Counted from the stretch's first letter, positions 1 through 5,695 are shown. The stretch: 6,215 nucleotides of DNA from Ectothiorhodospiraceae bacterium (GCA_029263635.1 JAJUFY010000136.1:1-6215); one strand, 5' to 3'. Numbers and translations are program-made. Notes: generated by a model not told the origin, from the sequence alone.

Positions 1-118
1 AGCCGATCACCAGGGCGGCCAGCACCGGCACCAGGAAACCGCTGAAGAAATACGCGCCGGCCAGCAGCACCAGGACCAGCAGCCAGCGCGCGACCATATT
101 GTCGGGAAGTGCCGTCAT
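1..118 (-). CDS. AI-2E family (PerM/DUF20) transporter, N-terminal fragment
   Basis: Only the first 39 codons are inside the window; the gene runs off the left edge. Reading from the ATG at 116-118, the protein opens with MTALPDNMVARW and continues into a hydrophobic stretch (WLLVLVLLAGAYFFSGFLVPVL) that should be one or two membrane segments. The pattern FFSGFLVPVLAALVIG is typical of the start of AI-2E family inner-membrane proteins, which normally have about 350 residues and 7-8 membrane helices. Some members export the autoinducer AI-2 and others act as Na+/H+ antiporters, so the substrate cannot be told here. A second in-frame ATG lies at 95-97 but has no ribosome site, and a weak GGA precedes the first. 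Family assignment rests on a short N-terminus and is moderate. Confidence 0.6.
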   Translation of the reverse strand, partial: MTALPDNMVARWLLVLVLLAGAYFFSGFLVPVLAALVIG

Positions 119-154
119 GCAGTATCCAGATCAGCTCGATATTACGACGCCCAA

Positions 155-160
155 ACTATA
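155..160 (-). promoter_or_regulatory. Possible -10 box for the AI-2E family gene
   Basis: On the minus strand this reads TATAGT, matching the sigma70 -10 consensus at five of six positions, in a locally AT-rich patch. It would place a start near base 148 and leave a leader of about 30 bases before the ATG at 118. I see no convincing -35 box at 16-18 bases upstream, so the call is weak. Confidence 0.25.
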
Positions 161-236
161 TAGCCTGCCCTGCCGCACCGACAGCACTCTGTCGCATCAT
201 CCAGCGCAGCGCATGCCGCCGCTGCGTTCCAGGAAC

Positions 237-271
237 AAAAAAGCCGCTCACCCGAACCGAGTGAGCGGCTT
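237..271 (-). terminator. Rho-independent terminator of grxD
   Basis: Bases 241-251 and 261-271 are perfect inverted repeats (AAGCCGCTCAC / GTGAGCGGCTT, 11 bp) around a 9-base loop. On the minus strand the stem is followed by six T (237-242 read as A on the plus strand, the last two also in the stem). It lies 37 bases past the grxD stop and separates grxD transcription from the downstream AI-2E family gene on the same strand. There is no T tract in the plus direction, so it acts on the minus strand. Confidence 0.9.
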
Positions 272-307
272 GCAACCAACCGGTTTGCGCGAAGACTCGC
301 GGGATGG

Positions 308-625
308 TCAGGCCTTCGCCGAGTTGAGCAACTGCTCCAGCTCGCCGTTCTGGTACATCTCCAGGATGATGTCGCAGCCGCCGATCAGCTCGCCGTTGAC
401 ATACAGCTGGGGGATGGTCGGCCAGTTGCCGAACTGCTTGATGCCCTCGCGGACTTCGCCGTCCTCCAGCACGTTCACATAGGCAAACTCCACGCCGCAG
501 GCCTGCAGGGCCTGACTGGCGCGCATCGAGAAGCCGCACTGCGGGAACTGCGGGGTGCCCTTCATGTACAGGATGATGGGGTTTTCCGTCACCTGCGCCT
601 TGATCCGTTCCAATACGTCGCTCAT
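308..625 (-). CDS. grxD: Monothiol glutaredoxin GrxD (Grx4, CGFS type)
   Basis: Encodes 105 residues, the normal length for a single-domain bacterial Grx4. The thioredoxin-fold marks are present: KGTPQFPQCGFS at about 22-33 with one active-site cysteine (C30) in the CGFS motif, the WPTIPQLY cis-proline segment at 68-75, and GGCD at 82-85. K22, T70-P72 and C84-D85 are the expected glutathione-contact positions. Family members bind a glutathione-ligated [2Fe-2S] cluster, often with BolA proteins, and pass clusters to cytoplasmic apo-proteins, rather than reducing disulfides in the classic dithiol way. The frame stays open far upstream, but the ATG at 623-625 is the right start: the protein then begins MSDVLERIKAQ, as family members do, and a GAGG lies just before it. 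It is divergent from sodB, another iron-linked protein, and has its own terminator. Confidence 0.95.
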   Translation of the reverse strand: MSDVLERIKAQVTENPIILYMKGTPQFPQCGFSMRASQALQACGVEFAYVNVLEDGEVREGIKQFGNWPTIPQLYVNGELIGGCDIILEMYQNGELEQLLNSAKA

Positions 626-629
626 AGCT

Positions 630-636
630 ACCTCGC
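630..636 (-). promoter_or_regulatory. Ribosome binding site of grxD
   Basis: The minus strand reads GCGAGGT, ending 4 bases before the ATG at 625. It decides the grxD start, because the reading frame is open for more than a kilobase upstream with no other plausible initiation site. Confidence 0.7.
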
Positions 637-714
637 CACATAAAGATGTAGACAGTTTACAGCTCCTAACCCAGAACAGGAACGTCGTCCCGCCACGGCT
701 GCTCCTTGGACTGC

Positions 715-738
715 CTGTCGGGCCGGCAGTTCCTGCCG
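715..738. repeat. Overlapping inverted repeats in the grxD-sodB spacer
   Basis: Two dyads share an arm. CTGTCGG (715-721) faces CCGGCAG (723-729), matching 6 of 7 positions. CGGCAG (724-729) faces CTGCCG (733-738) perfectly, with a 3-base loop. The middle arm can pair with either neighbour. They could be a protein-binding dyad or an RNA hairpin; nothing in the sequence decides between these. Confidence 0.5.
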
Positions 739-785
739 TCGGCCGGGCGACCTGCGCGGGCCGACCTGTTTTACCGACCCGGCGG

Positions 786-819
786 ACGGCAGCAGCCCTG
801 CAGACGCCCGCTGCTGTCG
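786..819. repeat. Inverted repeat in the grxD-sodB spacer
   Basis: CGGCAGCAG (786-794) can pair with CTGCTGTCG (811-819) over 9 bp with one G-T pair, enclosing 16 bases that include CTGCAG. There is no T tract on either side, so it is not an intrinsic terminator. The function is unknown. Confidence 0.4.
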
Positions 820-841
820 GGAAAAGCTGCACCCATGCCTG

Positions 842-870
842 TTGAAATGCCACCAGTCGCTGCTTAGACT
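842..870 (+). promoter_or_regulatory. Sigma70-like promoter of sodB
   Basis: TTGAAA (842-847, five of six consensus) and TAGACT (865-870, four of six) are separated by exactly 17 bases. Transcription would start near 877 and give sodB a leader of about 130 bases. It is the best promoter pair I found in the spacer in this direction. Confidence 0.55.
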
Positions 871-950
871 GATCCGGCCTCGCAGCGCCCCGCGCCGATC
901 GCAGGGGCTCAACAGTTTCCACCTGGTCTTTCCTTGCCGCGCAATCCAGC

Positions 951-967
951 GACGAGGATGTCTCGTC
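951..967 (+). promoter_or_regulatory. Hairpin in the sodB leader
   Basis: GACGAG (951-956) and CTCGTC (962-967) form a perfect 6-bp stem with a 5-base loop, 26 bases before the sodB ribosome site. It has no T tract, so it is not a terminator. It may affect sodB mRNA stability or translation, which is inference only. Confidence 0.4.
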
Positions 968-993
968 CCTCGCCGTACAGGGAAAGGGAACCG

Positions 994-1000
994 AAAGGAG
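994..1000 (+). promoter_or_regulatory. Ribosome binding site of sodB
   Basis: AAAGGAG sits 6 bases before the ATG at 1007. It settles the start, since the same frame is open from an ATG at 842 that would add 55 unrelated residues. Confidence 0.85.
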
Positions 1001-1006
1001 TTCGCG

Positions 1007-1591
1007 ATGAAGCACGAGTTGCCGCCTCTTCCGTATGCCATGAACGCTCTCGAGCCGCACATGTCGGCCGAAACGCTCGAGTACCACTACGGCAAGCACC
1101 ACCAGACCTACGTCACCAACCTCAACAAGCTGATCGAGGGGACGGAGTTCGCGGACATGCCGCTGGAGGAAATCGTCAAGAAGTCCTCCGGCGCCATCTT
1201 CAACAACGCCGCCCAGGTCTGGAACCACACGTTCTTCTGGAACTGCCTGAGCCCGAACGGCGGCGGCGAGCCGACCGGCGCGCTGGCGGAGGCCATCAAC
1301 AAGAGCTTCGGCTCCTTCGAGAACTTCAAGAAGGAGTTCACCGACAAGACCGTCGCCATCTTCGGCTCCGGCTGGTCCTGGCTGGTGAAGAAGGCCGACG
1401 GCTCGCTGGAAATCCGCCAGACCGCCAACGCCCACACGCCGCTGGAGGACGATTCGGTCAAGACCGTGCTCACCTGCGACATCTGGGAGCATGCCTACTA
1501 CATCGATTACCGCAACGTCCGGCCGAAGTTCCTGGAAGCCTACTGGAACATCGTCAACTGGGACTTCGCCAGCCAGAACTACGGCGCCTGA
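1007..1591 (+). CDS. sodB: Iron superoxide dismutase SodB
   Basis: Encodes 194 residues, the usual size for a bacterial Fe-SOD. It converts superoxide to hydrogen peroxide and oxygen in the cytoplasm; no signal peptide is present. All four metal ligands can be placed: H27, H74 (in AAQVWNHTFFW), D158 and H162 (in DIWEHAYYIDYRN). The second-shell glutamine lies in the N-terminal half (Q70) and the matching C-terminal position is alanine (TANAHTP, A142), the pattern of iron rather than manganese enzymes. The gateway residues H31 and Y35 are also present. It has its own promoter and a strong AAAGGAG. It is divergent from grxD and codirectional with argD but is separated from it by 151 bases with terminator-like hairpins, so it is probably transcribed alone. 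Many SodBs are kept iron-responsive by Fur and small RNAs; I see no obvious Fur box. Confidence 0.97.
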   Translation: MKHELPPLPYAMNALEPHMSAETLEYHYGKHHQTYVTNLNKLIEGTEFADMPLEEIVKKSSGAIFNNAAQVWNHTFFWNCLSPNGGGEPTGALAEAINKSFGSFENFKKEFTDKTVAIFGSGWSWLVKKADGSLEIRQTANAHTPLEDDSVKTVLTCDIWEHAYYIDYRNVRPKFLEAYWNIVNWDFASQNYGA

Positions 1592-1602
1592 CGCGCTGTC
1601 TC

Positions 1603-1627
1603 CGGCGGGCGGCAAAGCCGCCCGCCG
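1603..1627 (+). terminator. GC-rich hairpin after sodB, likely terminator
   Basis: An 11-bp perfect stem (1603-1613 with 1617-1627) closes on an AAA loop 11 bases past the sodB stop. Only two T follow, so by itself it may end transcription weakly or simply protect the mRNA end. The next hairpin, at 1670, has a proper T tract and may share the work. Confidence 0.5.
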
Positions 1628-1629
1628 CC

Positions 1630-1659
1630 TTGCCCGGCAAGGCACACGCTCTCTATAAT
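1630..1659 (+). promoter_or_regulatory. Sigma70-like promoter ahead of argD
   Basis: TTGCCC (1630-1635) and a perfect TATAAT (1654-1659) lie 18 bases apart, predicting a start near 1664-1668 and a leader of about 77 bases to argD. The -35 matches four of six positions. It is the only good promoter between sodB and argD. No arginine-repressor box is clear in the leader. Confidence 0.5.
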
Positions 1660-1669
1660 GCCCGCTGCG

Positions 1670-1704
1670 GCAGCTCCCTCTGGGGAAGGCTGCTTTTTTC
1701 TTTT
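1670..1704 (+). terminator. Intrinsic terminator or attenuator in the argD leader
   Basis: GCAGCTCCC (1670-1678) pairs with GGGA (1683-1686) and GCTGC (1689-1693) around a 4-base loop, with AG bulged at 1687-1688. TTTTTTCTTTT follows at 1694-1704, the classic form of an intrinsic terminator. It lies about 100 bases after sodB and only a few bases after the predicted argD transcription start. It either finishes sodB transcription or acts on argD's own transcript. Confidence 0.6.
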
Positions 1705-1742
1705 CCCCCACGATTCTCGGCGGCGCGGGAGCGGCGGACCTG

Positions 1743-2948
1743 ATGCGGGACCATCTCATGCAAACCTATCTACGCCTGCCGGTCGCGTTCGAGCGCGGCG
1801 ACGGCGCGTGGCTGTGGGACAGCGAGGGGCGGCAGTACCTCGACGCCCTCAGCGGCATCGCAGTGTGCGGACTGGGTCATGCGCATCCGGGCGTGACTGC
1901 GGCACTGCAGGAACAGGCCGGCCGCCTGCTGCACACCTCGAATGTCTATCGGATCCCCAACCAGGAACGGCTGGGCGCGGCGCTGTGCGGACTGGCGCAG
2001 ATGGACACCGTGTTCTTCTGCAACTCCGGCGCCGAAGCCAACGAGGCCGCCATCAAGCTGGCCCGGCTCTACGGCCACCAGCGCGGCGTCCAGCTCCCGA
2101 CCATCGTCACCACCCAAGGCAGCTTCCACGGCCGGACCATGGCCACCCTCACCGCCACCGGCAATTCGAAGATCCAGCAGGGCTTCGAGCCACTGGTGGA
2201 AGGATTCCGGCAGGTGCCGTACAACGACCTGGCCGCTATCGAAGCGCTGTCGAATGATCCCAACATCGTGGCCGTGCTGGTCGAGCCGGTGCAGGGCGAA
2301 GGCGGCGTGAACGCGCCTGCAGACGGCTACCTCGCCGGCCTGCGCGCAATCTGCGACCGCAACGGCTGGCTGCTGATGGTGGACGAGATCCAGACCGGCA
2401 TGGGCCGCACCGGCCGCTGGTTCGCCCACCAGCACGAGAACATCCTCCCCGACGTCATGACCCTGGCCAAGGGGCTGGGCAACGGCATGCCGATCGGCGC
2501 CTGCCTGGCGCGCGGCGAAGCCGCCAAGACCCTCGGGCCGGGCAAGCACGGCACCACCTTCGGCGGCAACCCGCTGGCCTGCCGAGTCGGCTTGGCGGTG
2601 ATCGACGCCATCCGGCAGGACAACCTGGTCGCCCGCGCCGCCGAGCTCGGCGCGCGGCTGCTGAACGGCTTCCGCCGGCAGCTGGAAGGCGTGGCCGGCG
2701 TCACCGACATCCGCGGCAAGGGCCTGATGCTGGGGATCGCGCTGGATCGTCCCTGCGGCGAGCTGGTGACCCGGGCGCTGGCCGAGGGGCTGCTCATCAA
2801 CGTCACCTCCGAGCGGGTGATCCGCCTGCTGCCGCCGCTCATCCTCAGCGACGAACAGGCCGACCGCATCGTCGACACGGTCTCGTCCCTGGTGAAGGAT
2901 TTCCTGGCGGAGACCGCCGCCCCCGCAGGCGGAGCGACGGCGTCATGA
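1743..2948 (+). CDS. argD: Acetylornithine aminotransferase ArgD
   Basis: Encodes 401 residues, full length for this class-III PLP-dependent aminotransferase. It makes N2-acetylornithine from N-acetylglutamate semialdehyde using glutamate, in the cytoplasm. Visible marks, in order: LSGIAVCGLGHAHP (36-49), phosphate-binding SGAEANE (95-101), FHGRT (128-132), EPVQGEGG (181-188), cofactor-contacting VDEIQTGMGRTG (213-224 with D214), the Schiff-base lysine K243 in TLAKGLGNGMPIGA, and HGTTFGGN (269-276). Two starts are possible: ATG 1743 (GGGAG 11 bases upstream) and ATG 1758 (GGGA 7 bases upstream, protein MQTYLRLP). I keep the longer one because family members usually carry a few residues before this point. 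It overlaps argF by ATGA, supporting an arginine role, though many ArgDs also serve as N-succinyldiaminopimelate aminotransferase in lysine synthesis. Confidence 0.93.
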   Translation: MRDHLMQTYLRLPVAFERGDGAWLWDSEGRQYLDALSGIAVCGLGHAHPGVTAALQEQAGRLLHTSNVYRIPNQERLGAALCGLAQMDTVFFCNSGAEANEAAIKLARLYGHQRGVQLPTIVTTQGSFHGRTMATLTATGNSKIQQGFEPLVEGFRQVPYNDLAAIEALSNDPNIVAVLVEPVQGEGGVNAPADGYLAGLRAICDRNGWLLMVDEIQTGMGRTGRWFAHQHENILPDVMTLAKGLGNGMPIGACLARGEAAKTLGPGKHGTTFGGNPLACRVGLAVIDAIRQDNLVARAAELGARLLNGFRRQLEGVAGVTDIRGKGLMLGIALDRPCGELVTRALAEGLLINVTSERVIRLLPPLILSDEQADRIVDTVSSLVKDFLAETAAPAGGATAS

Positions 2949-3859
2949 GCGGCGTACGGCACTTTCTCACCCTGCATGACCTCAGCGCCGACGAACTGCA
3001 GGCGCTGATCCGCCGCGCCATCGAACTCAAGCGCATGCGCCGCGAAGGCGTGCCGCACGAGCCGCTGCGCGGCCGCGTGCTCGGCATGATCTTCGAGAAG
3101 GCCTCGACCCGCACCCGCGTGTCCTTCGAGGCCGGCATGAGCCAGCTCGGCGGCAGCGCGATCTTCCTGTCGCCCGGCGACACCCAGCTCGGCCGCGGCG
3201 AGCCGATCGAGGACACCGCCCGGGTGCTGTCGCGCATGGTCGACGTGGTGATGATCCGCACCTTCGGCCACGAGACGCTGGAACGCTTCGCCTCGGTGGC
3301 CACGGTGCCGCTCATCAATGGCCTGAGCGACCGCTTCCATCCCTGCCAGTTGCTGGCCGACATCCAGACCTATGTCGAGCACCGCGGCGACATCCGCGGC
3401 CGTACCGTGGCCTGGATCGGCGACGGCAACAACATGTGCAACTCCTACATCAATGCCGCCATGCAGTTCGACTTCCAGCTGCGCATCGGCTGCCCGGACG
3501 GCTACCGGCCCGACGACGCGCTGGTGGCTAAGGCCGGCGGCCGGGTCGAGGTCATGGCCGATCCCATGGCGGCGGCGAAGGGCGCCGATCTGGTGGTGAC
3601 CGACGTCTGGGCCAGCATGGGCCAGGAAGAGGAGCACCAGCGTCGCGTGGCGGCCTTCCGCGACTACTGCGTCACGCCGGAGATGATGGCGCAGGCGGCA
3701 CCGGACGCGCTGTTCATGCACTGCCTGCCGGCCCATCGCGGCGAGGAAGTGGCGGCCGAGGTGATCGACGGCCCGCAGAGCGTGGTGTGGGACGAAGCCG
3801 AGAACCGGCTGCATGCCCAGAAGGCGCTGCTGGAGTTCCTGCTGCTGGGATCGAACTGA
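2945..3859 (+). CDS. argF: Ornithine carbamoyltransferase, anabolic (ArgF)
   Basis: Encodes 304 residues, typical of the anabolic trimeric enzyme. It joins ornithine and carbamoyl phosphate to give citrulline. The carbamoyl-phosphate site is complete: STRTR at 54-58 and HPCQ at 132-135. The ornithine side shows DVWASMG at 220-226 and the catalytic HCLP at 259-262 with C260. FEKASTRTRVSFE and QLGRGEPIEDTARVLSRM are also characteristic of the family. The ATG overlaps the argD stop as ATGA, with GGAG 10 bases upstream, so translation is probably coupled. The next gene starts 4 bases after its stop. Length and the full set of motifs argue against aspartate carbamoyltransferase. Confidence 0.97.
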   Translation: MSGVRHFLTLHDLSADELQALIRRAIELKRMRREGVPHEPLRGRVLGMIFEKASTRTRVSFEAGMSQLGGSAIFLSPGDTQLGRGEPIEDTARVLSRMVDVVMIRTFGHETLERFASVATVPLINGLSDRFHPCQLLADIQTYVEHRGDIRGRTVAWIGDGNNMCNSYINAAMQFDFQLRIGCPDGYRPDDALVAKAGGRVEVMADPMAAAKGADLVVTDVWASMGQEEEHQRRVAAFRDYCVTPEMMAQAAPDALFMHCLPAHRGEEVAAEVIDGPQSVVWDEAENRLHAQKALLEFLLLGSN

Positions 3860-3863
3860 GCTG

Positions 3864-4928
3864 GTGGACACCGACGACGACATCGTTCTCGAGCTGCGGC
3901 AGGTCGCCTGCCAGTACGGCAGTCTGCGCGTCGTCAACGACCTGAGCTTTCGCATCCGCCGCGGCGCCATCGCCTGCCTGCTCGGCCCCAGCGGCTGCGG
4001 CAAGACCACCGCGCTGCGCGCCATCGCCGGCCTGGAGCCGATCGTCGGCGGCGAGATCCACCTGCGCGGCCGGGTCGTCTCCGCGCCCGGGCTGACGGTT
4101 CCCCCCGAACAACGCGGCATCGGCATGGTGTTCCAGGACTACGCCCTGTTCCCGCACCTGAACGTGCGCGACAACATCGGCTTCGGCCTGCGCCGCTGGT
4201 CGGCCGCCGAACGGCAGGCGCGGGTGGACGAGCTGCTCGGACTCGTGGATCTCAAAGGACTGGCCGAGCGCTTCCCGCACGAGCTCTCCGGCGGTCAGCA
4301 GCAGCGGGTGTCGCTGGCCCGCGCCATCGCGCCACGCCCGGACCTGGTGCTGCTGGACGAACCCTTCTCCAGCCTCGATGTCGAGCTGCGCGAGCGGCTC
4401 AGCGTAGAGGTGCACGAGCTGTTCAAGAGCCAGGGCATCAGCGCCCTGCTGGTCACCCACGACCAGCACGAAGCCTTCGCCATGGCCGATCAGATCGGCA
4501 TCATGCGCGGCGGCCGCATCGTGCAGTGGGACACGCCGTACAATCTCTACCACGAGCCGGCCGATCACTTCGTCGCCGACTTCATCGGCCAGGGCGCCTT
4601 CCTGCGCGGCACGCTGCTCGATCACCACTGCCTGGATACCGCGGTCGGCGTCATCAAGGGCAACCGCGCCTACGGCTGGCCGCCCGGCAGCGAAGTCGAG
4701 CTGCTGCTGCGGCCGGACGACGTCCAGCCCGACCCGCAGAGCCCGCTCACCGCCCGGGTTCTGAAAAAAACCTTCAAGGGGCCGCAGATTCTCTACACTC
4801 TGGCCGTCGGCGCCGACGACACCCCCATCCTGGCCCTGTTCCCCAGCCACATGGACCACGAGGTCGGCGAGCGGGTGGGCATCCGCATCGACGCCCAGCA
4901 TCTGGTGGTGTTCCGCACGCGTCCGTAG
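3864..4928 (+). CDS. ABC transporter ATP-binding protein, PotA/FbpC type
   Basis: Encodes 354 residues from a GTG at 3864. Numbering from there: Walker A GPSGCGKTT (41-49), Q-loop MVFQDYALFPH (Q91), signature LSGGQQQR (141-148), Walker B LVLLDEP (161-167, E166), D-loop SSLD (169-172) and switch histidine H199 in VTHDQ. A C-terminal part of about 100 residues (with LLLRPDDV) matches the TOBE domain of the spermidine/putrescine, iron(III) and related importer family. It would energise an inner-membrane importer from the cytoplasm. The substrate is unknown, as no permease or binding-protein gene follows; the next gene faces the other way. The start is chosen because an upstream ATG lies inside argF and would add 17 residues unlike the family; ribosome-site support is weak (GGGA 13 bases upstream), so coupling to argF termination is likely. 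The last gene of the arginine operon in view. Confidence 0.85.
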   Translation: MDTDDDIVLELRQVACQYGSLRVVNDLSFRIRRGAIACLLGPSGCGKTTALRAIAGLEPIVGGEIHLRGRVVSAPGLTVPPEQRGIGMVFQDYALFPHLNVRDNIGFGLRRWSAAERQARVDELLGLVDLKGLAERFPHELSGGQQQRVSLARAIAPRPDLVLLDEPFSSLDVELRERLSVEVHELFKSQGISALLVTHDQHEAFAMADQIGIMRGGRIVQWDTPYNLYHEPADHFVADFIGQGAFLRGTLLDHHCLDTAVGVIKGNRAYGWPPGSEVELLLRPDDVQPDPQSPLTARVLKKTFKGPQILYTLAVGADDTPILALFPSHMDHEVGERVGIRIDAQHLVVFRTRP

Positions 4929-4946
4929 CGAGGCGGACGCGCCTCG
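4929..4946. terminator. Hairpin between converging operons, possible terminator
   Basis: CGAGGCG (4929-4935) and CGCCTCG (4940-4946) form a perfect 7-bp stem with a 4-base loop, beginning right after the ABC ATPase stop. It sits between two genes that converge, where a shared terminator would be expected. Neither side has a T tract, so intrinsic termination is doubtful. The remaining bases up to the phoU stop show nothing further. Confidence 0.35.
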
Positions 4947-4980
4947 GGGAGGCGAGAGAGGCGCTGCGGTTCCGTCTGCC

Positions 4981-5682
4981 TTATTCGCTCTCCACCCGTT
5001 CCCAGTGGGTGTGCCGCACGTCCTTGCCCCGCACCAGGTAGATCACGTACTCGCAGATATTGCGTGAGCGGTCGCCGATCCGCTCCAGCGAGCGGGCTAC
5101 CCACATCAGGTCCATCATGCGCGGTACCGAGGCCGGGTCGCGCATCATCTGGTCGGTGAGCTGGCGCAGGATGGCGTCGTACTGGCGGTCGGCGGCGGCA
5201 TCCTGGCGGGCGACAGTCACCGCCTGCTCGACATCCAGCCGGGCAAAGCAGTTCAGCGCGCCATTTAGGTTGCGGCGCACGCTCTCGCCGAGGCTCGCCA
5301 CCTCGGCCTTCAGCACCGGGTATTGGGCCAGCCCGCCGAGGTGAACCGCCATGCGGCCGATGCGCTCGGCCTCGTCGCCGATCCGTTCCAGATCGGTGAT
5401 GGTCTTGAGGACGGCGATCACCAGGCGCAGGTCGCTGGCAGCCGGCTGGCGGCGGGCCAGGATGTGCACGCATTCTTCGTCCAGCGCCAGTTCCAGGGTA
5501 TCGATGGCGTGGTCGCCCTCCACCACCTGCCGCGCGATCTCGGCGTCGCCCTCGAGCAGCGCCGTGATGGCGCCGCCGAGCTGCTGTTCGACCAGCCCGC
5601 CCATCGCCAGCACGCGGTTGTGGATGGCTTCCAGGCTCTCCGGGAAACGGTACGCGGCCTGCTGTGTATCAGTCTTGCTCAT
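4981..5682 (-). CDS. phoU: Phosphate-signalling accessory protein PhoU
   Basis: Encodes 233 residues in two similar helical halves, as expected for PhoU. The metal-binding repeats are both visible: DLERIGDEAERI at 97-108 and SLERIGDRSRNI at 198-209. ILARRQPAASDLRL (74-87) and the end NICEYVIYLVRG are also typical. PhoU is a peripheral cytoplasmic protein that links the Pst phosphate importer to the PhoR/PhoB two-component system; its loss usually gives constitutive Pho expression or toxic phosphate uptake. The start at 5682 is preferred over an in-frame ATG at 5709 because GGGGAG lies 7 bases before it and the longer form would reach into pstB. It follows pstB by 19 bases, so it belongs to the same phosphate-responsive transcript, whose promoter lies outside the window. 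Confidence 0.95.
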   Translation of the reverse strand: MSKTDTQQAAYRFPESLEAIHNRVLAMGGLVEQQLGGAITALLEGDAEIARQVVEGDHAIDTLELALDEECVHILARRQPAASDLRLVIAVLKTITDLERIGDEAERIGRMAVHLGGLAQYPVLKAEVASLGESVRRNLNGALNCFARLDVEQAVTVARQDAAADRQYDAILRQLTDQMMRDPASVPRMMDLMWVARSLERIGDRSRNICEYVIYLVRGKDVRHTHWERVESE

Positions 5683-5689
5683 GGCATTT

Positions 5690-5695
5690 CTCCCC
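5690..5695 (-). promoter_or_regulatory. Ribosome binding site of phoU
   Basis: The minus strand reads GGGGAG, 7 bases before the ATG at 5682. It sets the phoU start and rules out the upstream ATG inside pstB. Confidence 0.8.

Larger units (their letters stand above)
626..1006. other. Divergent grxD-sodB intergenic region, 381 bases
   Basis: No convincing gene lies here. Frames that cross it are open only because of high GC, and their peptides are Arg/Pro/Ala-rich with no family look. The part near grxD (640-680) is less GC-rich and probably holds the grxD promoter, although I see no strong -35/-10 pair. The middle (711-820) is a run of GC-rich inverted and direct repeats. The sodB promoter and a leader hairpin lie nearer sodB. 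The spacer is long compared with the near-zero spacing elsewhere in the window. Confidence 0.6.

Noticed and set aside
842..1006. 55-residue N-terminal extension of SodB from ATG 842
   Set aside because: Fe-SODs begin with K/F-E-L-P-P-L-P-Y as here from 1007, and AAAGGAG precedes that ATG. The ATG at 842 overlaps the likely promoter.
626..1006. Riboswitch, tRNA, REP element or CRISPR repeats in the spacer
   Set aside because: No regular repeat-spacer pattern, no cloverleaf, no recognisable riboswitch core and no REP-type consensus were seen.
626..1759. Upstream in-frame extension of grxD on the minus strand across the spacer and sodB
   Set aside because: The grxD family start and a ribosome site lie at 625. 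The extension runs antisense through sodB and resembles nothing.
1743..2948. ArgD as succinylornithine, GABA or ornithine aminotransferase
   Set aside because: The class-III family is shared, but overlap with argF and the ArgD-like motif set favour acetylornithine aminotransferase.
3813..3863. Start of the ABC ATPase at ATG 3813 inside argF
   Set aside because: It would add 17 residues (many Arg, Cys, Trp) that are argF codons read out of frame; GTG 3864 gives a family-like N-terminus.
2327..4126. A 599-codon open frame on the minus strand opposite argD, argF and the ATPase start
   Set aside because: It is antisense to three genes with complete catalytic motifs. Such frames arise from GC-rich third codon positions; the peptide is rich in Arg, Ala and His with no domain.
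3714..4901. A 395-codon minus-strand frame opposite the ABC ATPase
   Set aside because: It mirrors the codons of a gene with intact Walker A, signature and Walker B motifs; it is a shadow frame.
4526..5041. Plus-strand 171-codon frame over the ATPase end and phoU end
   Set aside because: Very Arg/Pro-rich peptide, out of frame with the ATPase and antisense to phoU; no ribosome site or homology pattern.
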